Positions 28,054 to 40,114 of a stretch of 64,000 nt of DNA are shown one piece after another. Numbering within the stretch: position 1 is the first letter of the stretch; every line of letters starts with the position of its first letter. This stretch comes from Paenibacillus sp. JNUCC-31 (GTDB taxonomy: Bacteria; Bacillota; Bacilli; Paenibacillales; Paenibacillaceae). Location: NCBI RefSeq assembly GCF_014844075.1, contig NZ_CP062165.1, positions 1,550,001-1,614,000 on the forward strand, read 5' to 3'. The position numbers were made by a program, and so were the translations under genes. Under the pieces are notes generated by a model. The model ran no database searches. It saw only the letters and a list, made by a program, of their open reading frames with translations, and was not told where the DNA came from.

Positions 28054-29434
28054 ATTTACCCCTTCCTTTCTCTACAATCTCCCATTCCTTGTCCTGAATT
28101 GTTCCTTCCGTTGAACCTTCAGGCTTTGCTTCTATATCCTCGTCAACCGACGCTTTCTGAGCACCAGTAAGTGCCGCAACAGCCAACAACGCATTGACTG
28201 CATCTGACCAATGCTCCGATCCCGCCTCCAGCAACAGCTCCTGTAATCCCAAACGCTCTTTCTCCTCCAATACACGCTCCACTTCATCCGTTCGAATGTT
28301 CGTCTTGGTCATATGCCATTCCACTTCCTGCAACCTGGCTTCCAGCTCCTCTTCCGTCCATTCCTCTGCCTGAATATACTGCGGCTCGGCGTATTCCTGA
28401 ACGGGCTCCGTAGAAGGAACATAATTCTCCAGATAGTGCGCGGTATCAGCCAGTTGGCGGTTGGAGATGGGAGAAGCAAATTGAACCGGGACCCACATAC
28501 CATCCAGTCTCTCGCCAGGAATACGGTCCTGCTCCAGAAAGCTCAAAATCTCATGACCACTCGGCAATTCCGAATCCGAACGCTTGAGAAAGGATTGAAT
28601 AATAAATTGACGAATCGCTTGTGGAGATATCTCTTGTCCAACCTCCGTCTGCTGCAAGTGTGAAAATTTCAGAAACTTGTTCAACGTCCCCATCGATACT
28701 TGAGTCCCCTCGAACATCACTTCCGTCCCCCGCTTCAAGATCGGGGCAAAGGCAAAACCTTCTTCAAATGTAGAAAACCGCTCCAGACGTTCATCCATCC
28801 GGGCATTTAATTCCTGCATAAGCTCCACAATAATCTGAATCTGTGGTAGCGCATGTCGATCAGCGAGAAATTCCAGTTGGCGTTCTTTCAATTTGTCTAC
28901 AGCATCTTCCACATTACGAATCATACTCGCAAGCCGATTACCTCCTGAGATACCTTTATCATCATAAGCCTCACTTAGGTCCGCATCTCGCTTGGCCTGA
29001 AACAAGGAACGGGCAATTTCATCCTGCATGTAATACGCGAGTGAATCATTGGCAAGCCGGATGAGCATGTCCATCATGCGTTTTCCCGCATCCATCATCG
29101 TCAAGCGTTTCTTGCCGCGAATGATCCAGTTATATTTTTGCAACACATGCAGCAAACGCTCCATCGGAATATTCGGTTCAGTGCCATAACGATTCCGAAA
29201 GCGATAAAACAAAGCCTCCTGATCCTCTAATGGCTCGTCCAGTCCAAGGGCTTCACGCTGAATCAGATTCAACATTTTCAGAACCTCTAACACTTTCAGC
29301 GGCTCCTCGAAATATTCACGAAGTTCGGTTAACACACCCGCCAGCTTGACGATATCCCTTAATGCTTCCTTTTGAAGATGGTCCGGGGTATCTGCGCCCA
29401 GAATCGAGATCATACTGCCAACCAACTCATCCAA
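27968..29434 (-). CDS. jetA: Wadjet JetA (MksF/MukF-like kleisin)
   Basis: 488 residues: a winged-helix-like N-terminal region, then a helical kleisin body, ending in an acidic C-terminal tail with repeated glutamates (about 370-460). It is the kleisin expected to bind JetC heads and JetB. The start codon lies inside the end of jetD (25-bp overlap) and its end lies inside jetB, so the three are translationally coupled. Identity rests on operon context plus length; the sequence family itself is weakly conserved. Confidence 0.85.
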   Translation of the reverse strand: MDELVGSMISILGADTPDHLQKEALRDIVKLAGVLTELREYFEEPLKVLEVLKMLNLIQREALGLDEPLEDQEALFYRFRNRYGTEPNIPMERLLHVLQKYNWIIRGKKRLTMMDAGKRMMDMLIRLANDSLAYYMQDEIARSLFQAKRDADLSEAYDDKGISGGNRLASMIRNVEDAVDKLKERQLEFLADRHALPQIQIIVELMQELNARMDERLERFSTFEEGFAFAPILKRGTEVMFEGTQVSMGTLNKFLKFSHLQQTEVGQEISPQAIRQFIIQSFLKRSDSELPSGHEILSFLEQDRIPGERLDGMWVPVQFASPISNRQLADTAHYLENYVPSTEPVQEYAEPQYIQAEEWTEEELEARLQEVEWHMTKTNIRTDEVERVLEEKERLGLQELLLEAGSEHWSDAVNALLAVAALTGAQKASVDEDIEAKPEGSTEGTIQDKEWEIVEKGRGKYAVRRTGGDTQSASIGGNGTTDRGTEPG

Positions 29435-30840
29435 CGCTCCATACCTCCCATCTCGGCTTCCTGTTCTCCAGCGTGCCCGAGAGCAAGCCTTTTCTCCATT
29501 TCGATCTCAAAAGACGCCCAGCGGTGAGCCTCACCTTGAAATTGCTCCCTTTGATTGGCGGACGGGATCGGAAGAATCCATTTTGTACTTAAAGCTGTGT
29601 GAGACTGCAACAGGGATTGCACATTTTTGGAGATAACGAACCCCGCTTCATCGACGTCACACCAGACCACCACTTGCTCCAAGTGATTGGAATGTGTCAG
29701 CACATCAGCAATAAACTTGCGGTGTCCGCTTCGTAGTTGACCATCTATGCCCAGCACCAAACTGTCTGAACGCATCAAAAAATCAGGCTCTGCTACCATT
29801 CGTGTAACAACCGCACGATTCTCCACGATCCAGAGAACACGACATGTCGTATAGAAATGAGTGCTAAATACCGTCAGATCCGTCGTAGCATGCAGGAAAC
29901 CCTGTGGATACTGAAATCCACCCGTTCCGCTTAATTGACCTGCAAAATAGACAGGTGTAATCACACCTTGACTGGACAATCCGATGACATGCAACGGAAA
30001 TCCGAGATTTTGCTCGAATTGCTCCAGGAAAGAGAGCTTGTGTATATCAAAACGTTTGGAGCCACCGATAGTACGATAATGTCGTGCACCAATCTCTTTC
30101 CAGTCAAAAGAGGTCTTGACGGATACAATCTCCGCAACCGCTATAACGAACTCGACATACAGTAAAAGTTTCTTATGCGTCCAAGCTAAACGATCCATCT
30201 CTAAAGAGTCAGCTATTTCGTTTATGCCCGATGTTTGCTTCAATTCTGCAACGAACCTCTCCACAAAGCGCCAGAAAGCTTGGTGGTACTCATATATTTC
30301 ACTTACTTTCGCTGAATCTTCTGAGGAAATGGCGGGGGCCTCTTTTACAGAATCCAGCACAGTCATTAAAGCATTGTACCAATCCTCAACTAACACCTGG
30401 CTTTTTCCTTCTTCTTGCACCTTTTTCAGCTCCAGCAGCTGGTATAACTTGTAGCCCATCCTGTATTCACTTCGTTTTTCCGTCTTTCCATCGGATTCAT
30501 ACTGTACCATACGTATAATAAAACCTTGGCGCAACAACGCTTGTATATCTGATTCCAGTAATCCGCTTCGCTTCAAATCTGTGTCTGTTTTTCGAACACC
30601 CGTGCTGTAAAATAAATGGATTGCCCTCTCGTCTATGTCGCTAAAAGCATTTAAGCTCCGATCTTCCTTGTCCTCCATCATCATGGCCGTAATTCTAGCA
30701 ACTCTTTTCCTGATTCTAGCTGATACCTGATAGACATCCAATGCATATATTATGCCAGCGTCTGTGACTGGATTCTCTTCAAGTTCCAAACCCTTTTTCA
30801 AGTAATGTTTATATATAAACACTTTCATCTCGGGATTCAT
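29410..30840 (-). CDS. jetD: Wadjet nuclease JetD (MksG, TOPRIM)
   Basis: 476 residues. An N-terminal helical arm domain is followed by a TOPRIM-type C-terminal domain. The acidic residues are visible: glutamate in LWIVENRAVV, then LGIDGQLRSG, then the D-x-D pair in VVWCDVDEAGF. This matches the topoisomerase-VI-A-like nuclease that cuts plasmid DNA once the SMC motor has captured it. It is the first gene of this operon, while in the type I order I know jetD comes last. The subtype (II or III) could not be settled by eye. Confidence 0.85.
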   Translation of the reverse strand: MNPEMKVFIYKHYLKKGLELEENPVTDAGIIYALDVYQVSARIRKRVARITAMMMEDKEDRSLNAFSDIDERAIHLFYSTGVRKTDTDLKRSGLLESDIQALLRQGFIIRMVQYESDGKTEKRSEYRMGYKLYQLLELKKVQEEGKSQVLVEDWYNALMTVLDSVKEAPAISSEDSAKVSEIYEYHQAFWRFVERFVAELKQTSGINEIADSLEMDRLAWTHKKLLLYVEFVIAVAEIVSVKTSFDWKEIGARHYRTIGGSKRFDIHKLSFLEQFEQNLGFPLHVIGLSSQGVITPVYFAGQLSGTGGFQYPQGFLHATTDLTVFSTHFYTTCRVLWIVENRAVVTRMVAEPDFLMRSDSLVLGIDGQLRSGHRKFIADVLTHSNHLEQVVVWCDVDEAGFVISKNVQSLLQSHTALSTKWILPIPSANQREQFQGEAHRWASFEIEMEKRLALGHAGEQEAEMGGMERWMSWLAV

Positions 30841-31363
30841 GATCCATGCTCATCCTTCATCATTAATATCTTGTATTGTTAATATAACACTGGTATAACT
30901 ACATGCAAATAAAGTCCGCTAAATACGAAAGCTCGAACGCTTCTTTACGAATTTGACCAACAAACACGTAAACGACATGGTGACCCGCACAAATGCAAAG
31001 CTTCTAGGGACGGCATCGTTACGGGCCCCGTGATATTAGCAAACAGGCTTATGCATGTAATAACCAACCAAATAGAGGCAAGATCCCTTCGTTTTAGGTT
31101 GGATATAAAAAAGGCTATTCCCAAACGTCATACGGATGACAGGGAAAAGCTTTTGGAGTTTGTATAATTCTAACGAACTCAGAAGAAGTTATTAGCCCCT
31201 TTTCGGGCAGTTCGAACATGTAACGAACCGTAAAAGCCTTATTCTGACGATTGGGGACATTTTTCAGGCTGAGACACTCCTTTGAGCTTAAATAACTCTT
31301 CTCAGGTTCGTTAGCGCTTGGAGCATTGGAACCACAGGGAAATGACTTATGTATAATTACTTA
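30841..31363. other. Intergenic region with inverted-repeat element
   Basis: About 520 bp. The left half, presumably including the jet promoter, shows no motif I can place with confidence. The right half is the TAACGAAC element at 31171-31314. No gene seen. Confidence 0.5.
31171..31314. repeat. TAACGAAC inverted-repeat element, copy 1
   Basis: The left end TAACGAACTCAGAAGAAGTT and the right end (inward) TAACGAACCTGAGAAGAGTT are related imperfect inverted repeats about 144 bp apart, with a further internal TAACGAACC at 31221. It is non-coding and MITE-like in form. A shorter relative lies at 32679-32755. Confidence 0.6.
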
Positions 31364-31957
31364 TCAATCATTTAATCCTTTGCCCTCCATAATAGGCTGC
31401 ATGTACTTCTCGATTCGTGACACTTTTGTTTTGGATTGCTTCGGTTGAGAGAAATAATAGAGATATGCCCGCTGCCGTCCGGGTGTTAGTGCTTCAAATG
31501 CATCTCGGAAAGCAGGTTTCTCATCGAATTGCTGTTGAAGTTCTTCAGGAATGCTGTAGTCAGTATTCGTCTTCATTTCTACTTGCATACCGGCTTGTTC
31601 CACTTCAATAGCTTCCTGGATGTAGGCTTTCAGAATGGCTTCCTGTTCCACAATTTGCTCCACATTGGTGAATCGGATCTGGCGCCCTGCCTGTACATTC
31701 TCCGTTTGCTGGATCAAGATGCCATGCGTATCCTTTAACAAAGCACCTTTCATGAACAGAATGGCACAGTACTCTTTGAATCCATGGATTAATACGATAT
31801 TTTTACCATTCAACGTGTAACACGGATGCATCCATTTAAAATCTTCGGTCAGTTCACAATCCAGAATAATCTCCCTCAGTTTCTTGGATTCTTCCTTCCA
31901 GGTTTTAATTTTGCTTAAGTAGGCGTCCACTTTGGGATTCGTATTGGTATCGGTCAT
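31364..31957 (-). CDS. YdeI/OmdA-family protein with DUF1801-like domain
   Basis: 197 residues. The N-terminal half shows the DUF1801 pattern (KKLREIILDCELTEDFKWMH, P-x-YTLNGKNIVLI, FKEYCAILFMKGALL). The C-terminal half has the OmdA-type end (PAFRDAFEALTPGRQRAYLY, then SKTKVSRIEKYMQPI). It matches Bacillus YdeI in layout; the biochemical role of this family is not established. GAGAGGT lies before the ATG at 31957; an in-frame TTG directly before it is ignored. Confidence 0.85.
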   Translation of the reverse strand: MTDTNTNPKVDAYLSKIKTWKEESKKLREIILDCELTEDFKWMHPCYTLNGKNIVLIHGFKEYCAILFMKGALLKDTHGILIQQTENVQAGRQIRFTNVEQIVEQEAILKAYIQEAIEVEQAGMQVEMKTNTDYSIPEELQQQFDEKPAFRDAFEALTPGRQRAYLYYFSQPKQSKTKVSRIEKYMQPIMEGKGLND

Positions 31958-32080
31958 CAAGGAATACCTCTCTTCATCTTATGAATTCATAGGTTCAATT
32001 GTACTGGTTTTCAATGGATTGTACAGCGCTGCTTACAGGAGCTTTTATTGACTTTTCCACTGCGATTTAAACCTTCAATT

Positions 32081-32108
32081 AAAAAAGGCCATCCCTCTCA
32101 GGATGACC
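32081..32108 (-). terminator. Orphan terminator
   Basis: On the minus strand GGTCATCC / GGATGGCC with a short loop followed by TTTTTTAATT. No minus-strand gene lies directly upstream, so it may be the relic of a lost gene. Confidence 0.6.
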
Positions 32109-32204
32109 CCATGGTAAGCTATATGTCATCGCTGCTTCCGCTCGGCGTTTCACTTAAATAATAAATGTCTACATACTGTACGTACATTGAAGGGGATGAA
32201 AAAA

Positions 32205-32615
32205 TTGAAAGCAAGAAATAAATGGCCCTTCGCGGTGATAAGCAGCTTTGTCGTGATGCTCCTGGTAATCGTCTATTTCGTTTTCTTTTCGGATGATATG
32301 AAAGGATGGTCTTCACCAGCAAAGGAACAGCAATATTACACTGGCACCATCGTTGAAATAAAAGAGCAAGACAGTAAAGTAGACGGAGACAAAGTGCTTT
32401 ACTCCATCATACTGGATAATGGAGAATATCTGAATGTAACGAAAAATTCGAGGTTTTATGTTACTTCGAATGACTTCTATCAAGCAGATGCAAAATTCAG
32501 CAAAATGCGAATCGAGGCTGATTTCAACGATGTTAATGTAGGTGATCAAGTTGAAAGTTGGACGAGACAAGTAAATAATCATTTATTTGAAATATATGAG
32601 TTAACTATCAAATAA
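32205..32615 (+). CDS. Small membrane-anchored protein, unknown function
   Basis: 136 residues from TTG at 32205, chosen because GAAGGGG lies nine bases before it; the ATG at 32196 directly abuts that site. One N-terminal membrane helix (about 8-28) is followed by an extracellular beta-rich domain of about 90 residues (TGTIVEIKEQDS, YSIILDNGEYLNV, FNDVNVGDQVESW) that looks OB-like. No family recognised. It is flanked by terminators on both sides, so it is transcribed alone. Confidence 0.6.
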   Translation: MKARNKWPFAVISSFVVMLLVIVYFVFFSDDMKGWSSPAKEQQYYTGTIVEIKEQDSKVDGDKVLYSIILDNGEYLNVTKNSRFYVTSNDFYQADAKFSKMRIEADFNDVNVGDQVESWTRQVNNHLFEIYELTIK

Positions 32616-32663
32616 ACAAGGGTCGTCCATAAGTCATGAGGTTGACGGTGGACGACCCTTGTT
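32615..32663 (+). terminator. Terminator after small membrane protein
   Basis: 15-bp stem AACAAGGGTCGTCCA / TGGACGACCCTTGTT with a 19-nt loop, then TCTCGTTATTTT. Confidence 0.8.
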
Positions 32664-32678
32664 CTCGTTATTTTGGTT

Positions 32679-32755
32679 TAACGAACCTGACACGTTATTC
32701 GTTACAATTTGCATGCCTTGAAAATCCGCCGTTTAAGCTGCACTCGGTTCGTTAG
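32679..32755. repeat. TAACGAAC inverted-repeat element, copy 2
   Basis: TAACGAACC at the left and GGTTCGTTA(G) at the right, 77 bp overall, with an extra ATTCGTTAC inside. It shares ends with the 144-bp element at 31171 but has a different interior. Confidence 0.55.
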
Positions 32756-32862
32756 CACCTCTCAAGCTTGACGCATCACGCTGATCAGCCGTGTAGCCAA
32801 GCCTATCGAAATGGGGAGCCCAATCGAGCAGCCCTCTTACTTCGCTTCATTATATTGTACGA

Positions 32863-35800
32863 TTACACATGCAACGCCAACAACAACTTATAGATCATTG
32901 CTGCTGCTTCCGCACGGGTCGTCATATTTCCCGCGCGAACTGTATTGTCCGTATATCCGTTCACAATCTTGGCCTGAACGGCTGTCTCCATAGCTTCCTG
33001 TGCCCAAGCTGGAGTTTGCGTCGCATCAGCGAAGCTTGGTTTTACATTATCTCCACTCGCTCCGGCCTGTGCATCTGCACTTAACTTCAATGCATTCGCC
33101 ATCATTACCGCCATCTCGGCACGAGTGATCGTCTGATTAGGCTTGAACGTGTTGTCTCCATAGCCCTTCACGATACCGGCTTGCACGGCTGCGGCAATAT
33201 CGCTCTTCGCCCAGTCTGGCAGACTGCCTTGATCCGCAAACGTTGCATCCGACTGCATGGACTTCAAGGCCAATGCCTTACTGATCAACGTAACAAACTC
33301 TGCCCTTGTAATCTTCTTGGATGGTTGGAATGTACCATCTGTGTAGCCTTGGATAACGTCCATGCCAATCAAACGATCTGCATAGTCGGATGCCCAGTGT
33401 CCGTTCAGATCGGACAGATTTGCTGGTGTGTAACTGGACACAACAAAGGTACCCAGATGATTCACATTAGCCGATACTGTTCCTAATGCATTCGTCTTAC
33501 CACCGATGAATACCCAGCTCTGACGAGCTTCATTATAATAGTAGATTGCTGGCTGTGTTCCTTGAGGCAGCTTGGAAGCGTCATATTGCAAGCTCAGTGC
33601 TGCCTGCTCATTCAATGTCCGTCCGCCAGTGCGGCTGATTTGTACCGCTTGACCCAGTACGTTAAGCGAAGCTGCATTCCGCAATTGATCCTTGGATACG
33701 ATAGACAGCTGCAACGTATCTTTTTGCTCAATGGCTCCAGCCGGAGCATTGAATTGCACGACGTCTTTCAGACCCGTTTGTACAGGCTGATTCGCTCCTA
33801 CTTCTACTTTTACTTCAGTAGTTGATTCTGACCCCGCATCCGGGTTAGTTGGTGTGGTTGGAACGGTAGGCGTTGTTGGCACACTTGGTGTACTTCCTCC
33901 CGAATTCCCACCAGAGTTGCCTCCATTACCTCCACCTGAACCCCCGCCGCCATTGCCCGAACGGGCTTGTACGGTAACCGTACGTGTGACTTCCTGTGCT
34001 GCATTACCAGCAATATCCTTCACGTTATACCGAAGGGTGTAGATTCCTGCTGCTTGTGTGTTCACCGTGCCATCCACCTGCACGGAACCACGGATGCCGA
34101 CATTATCAGAAGCCTGTGCTCCAGGCTCGTTGTACGTATCTCCCACGTTCAGCGTCATCTGGCTGCTACCTTGCAGGGTGATGACGGGAATCTCACGGTC
34201 TATTTTAATGACCAGAGGTAAAGTATACGTTTGTTCCAGATCATCGGTTGCTCGGAATAAAAGATTGTGCTCTCCTGGCTCCGTTACCTCCAAAGGCGTA
34301 TTCTCTGTATATGGTTCGTACGTCTGCCCTCCATCACGGGACAACTCGATCATGGCGGAAGTAGCAGGTGCGTATACTGCGCTGGTTACACTAACTGTTA
34401 CGGACTGGTTTGTCCATGTATCCGTATGATACGGCTGGCCATCAGCGGTGGTCATGTTGCTCTTTAACACCAATACCTGATTATTTGTTCCTTCCACAAT
34501 GACGTTAAACGTCTTCGTGTCGCTCACACTGCCACGTTGTACCGTTGCCGTCAATTCCAGTCGCTCATTATTCTCAGGCTGTGTAAGAAGTTTCCCCTGT
34601 GCATCCATCAATTCCGGGTTGGAGCTGGACCAACTAATCGTTGCGCCATGTTTCCCTTCCACAGGAAGGGTAAGGTCGGAAGTGACGGCGTTCAGATCGC
34701 CCAGATCGATCGCTTGAAGCGTATCTGTTACCGCCTGTGTATCACTGTAAGGTGTGGCACTCACGAAGATCGGATTGGAGTAGAACCACAGATCGCGATA
34801 GTTCTGATCATTGATCTCGTTGAAGCGAGTCGTTGCATCAGCTGTTGTAATTTTCGGGTCAAGCTGTGGCTCACCATTTACGGTCTCGCCTGTTACATTC
34901 ATGCCCAGATTCGTACCGCGCAGGCGGAAATACTTATCCTGGTCTGTGGCTTTGATCTTGTACGTGATGACATGGTAGCCTTCGGCATCTGTCGTCCAGT
35001 CGTTGGACGTGAAGGTTGCCAGTACTTGGGTGGAGTCGTTGGTATCTTTGGAATATGCGGCGGTGCCCTTCTCGGCCTTGCCCGTCACATCTCCCGCGAT
35101 GAGATCTACGTGATCAACCACCTGTATTTGTCCAGCAGACGTGCCGCTGTTGATTGGTTTTTCATAGTTGTTGCTTGTGGTTGGACTCTTGAAACGGATT
35201 TTCAGTTCCACTTCATCACCTTGAGTCACGCTGAGGTCTCCGCCCATTTCGGCCTGAGTGCCTGCGCCGGAAGCCGTGAAGTCCAGTGCGTTGATCAGAT
35301 CACCGAATACGGAAAATGATTTCCCCGAACGCAGTCCTTCCAGCACGGCTTGCATGCCAGTACCCTCAACCCACGAGTAGGTCTTGGCATATTCGCCTGG
35401 AAAATAACCGCTGGAATTCGTGCCAATCGTCTTGAAATGATAATCCGAATTGCCATAATTCCAGAAGTGGCGACCTTCTCCCAGCAATGCGTCCCACAGT
35501 CCGCCCACCTTGGCGACCATGTAGTCCACACCGCCGTACGTACGGTATTTGTATCCATCATCTGCGGTTGGATTGGCTACGTTGTATGTTGTGTTGTACC
35601 CGCCACGGTCCGGTTCCATCTGGTTGCCCAGCATGCCTTCAATACCAAAAACCACTTGAGGAGCCAGATCGTTGAACTCACGGAAGTCCGCGATAGTATA
35701 TTTATTTTTGCCGCGTGAAGGATGGTTGATCATTGCATAACTCGTCGTTGGATACTTGGTTGCCAACCAATTGATGGCGGTTAGTGCATCCTGATGCGTC

Positions 35801-36405
35801 GTATAGGCTCGTCCCCCTGTCTGATTCCAATTCGCGACATCGGCCGCATTGAACAGGTTCGCTGCGCGATTCGTAAAACGATATTCAAATTCGTTCGCAG
35901 CTTCCAGCGCTTCGGTCGAATTCGGCTCATCCGTCAGAATCCCCACCCCAACGTGTTCATGCGTCGGCATGTCCCATTCGAAACCGGAGAAAATCGTCTT
36001 GCCTGCGTATTTGCCTGCATCCTGAAGTGCTTTGATCTGTGGCACCTGGTACTCATTCATCCCTTGGGACATCGGAATCGATCCGCCTGGAATGTCCACT
36101 CCATTGTGATCACGCTTGGATAACCGCAAATGATCCGTAAGCGCGATCCAGTCCAGACCATACTTCGTCAGTCCCGCGTCGAGTACATTTTCCAGCGAAT
36201 TCTGCGCATCATCGGACTCAAATGTATGTACGTGCAAATCCCCCGTTTGCCATGACCCTGCTGCCGAGCTGTTGGTCGGCGTGTTATCCCCGGCATCCGC
36301 ATACGTTACTGGAGCAGGGAAAGCTCCCATTACCAGGCCCGTAGCCAGTGGTATAAGCGTAAGCATAGCGAGCATTTTCTTTCCTTTGTTGTTGAACAAG
36401 ATCAT
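32863..36405 (-). CDS. S-layer-anchored PHP-domain (CehA/McbA-like) surface protein
   Basis: About 1,180 residues from M at 36405, where the signal peptide begins (a longer in-frame reading exists). The order is: signal peptide ending near TYADA; a PHP-type metallohydrolase domain with DLHVHTFESD, WIALTDHL, FEWDMPTHEH, MINHPSRG and YGNSDYH as metal ligands; Ig-like domains (one with DREIPVITLQGSSQM, the cadherin/HYR type); a glycine-rich then proline/threonine-rich linker; a ZU5/GPS-like beta domain; and three SLH domains near the end with ITRAE-type motifs (KKITRAEFV, QTITRAEMA, NMTTRAEA). It is a wall-bound, probably phosphoesterase-type enzyme held by SLH binding to pyruvylated wall polymer. 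Substrate unknown. Confidence 0.88.
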   Translation of the reverse strand: MILFNNKGKKMLAMLTLIPLATGLVMGAFPAPVTYADAGDNTPTNSSAAGSWQTGDLHVHTFESDDAQNSLENVLDAGLTKYGLDWIALTDHLRLSKRDHNGVDIPGGSIPMSQGMNEYQVPQIKALQDAGKYAGKTIFSGFEWDMPTHEHVGVGILTDEPNSTEALEAANEFEYRFTNRAANLFNAADVANWNQTGGRAYTTHQDALTAINWLATKYPTTSYAMINHPSRGKNKYTIADFREFNDLAPQVVFGIEGMLGNQMEPDRGGYNTTYNVANPTADDGYKYRTYGGVDYMVAKVGGLWDALLGEGRHFWNYGNSDYHFKTIGTNSSGYFPGEYAKTYSWVEGTGMQAVLEGLRSGKSFSVFGDLINALDFTASGAGTQAEMGGDLSVTQGDEVELKIRFKSPTTSNNYEKPINSGTSAGQIQVVDHVDLIAGDVTGKAEKGTAAYSKDTNDSTQVLATFTSNDWTTDAEGYHVITYKIKATDQDKYFRLRGTNLGMNVTGETVNGEPQLDPKITTADATTRFNEINDQNYRDLWFYSNPIFVSATPYSDTQAVTDTLQAIDLGDLNAVTSDLTLPVEGKHGATISWSSSNPELMDAQGKLLTQPENNERLELTATVQRGSVSDTKTFNVIVEGTNNQVLVLKSNMTTADGQPYHTDTWTNQSVTVSVTSAVYAPATSAMIELSRDGGQTYEPYTENTPLEVTEPGEHNLLFRATDDLEQTYTLPLVIKIDREIPVITLQGSSQMTLNVGDTYNEPGAQASDNVGIRGSVQVDGTVNTQAAGIYTLRYNVKDIAGNAAQEVTRTVTVQARSGNGGGGSGGGNGGNSGGNSGGSTPSVPTTPTVPTTPTNPDAGSESTTEVKVEVGANQPVQTGLKDVVQFNAPAGAIEQKDTLQLSIVSKDQLRNAASLNVLGQAVQISRTGGRTLNEQAALSLQYDASKLPQGTQPAIYYYNEARQSWVFIGGKTNALGTVSANVNHLGTFVVSSYTPANLSDLNGHWASDYADRLIGMDVIQGYTDGTFQPSKKITRAEFVTLISKALALKSMQSDATFADQGSLPDWAKSDIAAAVQAGIVKGYGDNTFKPNQTITRAEMAVMMANALKLSADAQAGASGDNVKPSFADATQTPAWAQEAMETAVQAKIVNGYTDNTVRAGNMTTRAEAAAMIYKLLLALHV

Positions 36406-36750
36406 CCCACCACCGTTCTGAGTTGTTGTGTCGGGAGTAAATATAAGAGACTTTGAAGACAGGGTCAACACAATGAAAGCGCCTATTAAAAATTTGACAT
36501 ACTCCTGCATTGCTTTACATTTCGTTAACGATTTCTTTATCTGTGTCTATGAAGATCATGCTCAGTCTTACTCCATATTAAGGTCTTGAAATGTGCTGGA
36601 GAGAAGTTGCAAGAGGGGGAAGCAAAATTCGGATTTTGTTCACCATTCAGGGAATTTCCACCACAGCTAGTGGTCTATTAGGAATATGAATTCTCACCTA
36701 CTGGACACAAAGTCATTTATGCCCGTTGTCTTTAAACTAAAAATTGACAC

Positions 36751-36767
36751 AAAGTTCCCTACCAAAA
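36751..36767 (+). repeat. 17-bp direct repeat, left copy
   Basis: AAAGTTCCCTACCAAAA, identical and in the same orientation at 41414-41430. The pair brackets the collagen-like and CPBP genes. Confidence 0.7.
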
Positions 36768-36991
36768 ATAAAAAAACCTTATTCTATAAGGGATTTCATG
36801 GTTGGTAACTTTATGTCATTCTACAATCTGCCCCGAATATCGTGTAGATTTAATAATCCCTTAATTTCTTACTAATAGACCGCCTAATAAATACCGAGCA
36901 GCATATTGCAAATTCAAATAATGTATGGCTGATAAGGCAATTCGAATCATTCCTGAACAAATAAAATTTCTTTTAAATGGACAGCCCGAAC

Positions 36992-37027
36992 AGAAAATGC
37001 TTCCCAGCTGATGGGAAGCATTTTGTT
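36992..37027 (-). terminator. Terminator after collagen-like gene
   Basis: 13-bp stem AAAATGCTTCCCA / TGGGAAGCATTTT with a 5-nt loop; runs of A and T at the stem ends let it work in both directions. Confidence 0.85.
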
Positions 37028-37055
37028 CTTGAACCACTATACCTTTTAGATTCTG

Positions 37056-39956
<2,901 letters not shown>

Positions 39957-40025
39957 TCATCTTATGACTTTAAGGTGAACAATATTTTCTTAAAGTTCAG
40001 TACTGCCTGTAAATAATCAAGCAAT

Positions 40026-40063
40026 AAAAAAAGGAGTAATTTCATATCGCAAACCACTCCTTT
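40026..40063 (-). terminator. Terminator after CPBP gene
   Basis: AAAGGAGT / ACTCCTTT stem on the minus strand followed by TTTTTTTATT. Confidence 0.7.
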
Positions 40064-40114
40064 CATTAGACTAACGTGTCTGATTAGTTCAATAAAATAC
40101 TCACTTAATTCATT

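Larger units (their letters stand above)
36511..37055. other. Gene-free stretch with repeated GACACAAAGT boxes
   Basis: About 545 bp. GGACACAAAGTCATT (about 36706) and TTGACACAAAGTTCCC (about 36744) are tandem related boxes, and GGTTGGTAACTTTATGTC (about 36802) is an inverted relative. The block AAAGTTCCCTACCAAAA recurs exactly at 41414. No coding sequence seen. Confidence 0.5.
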
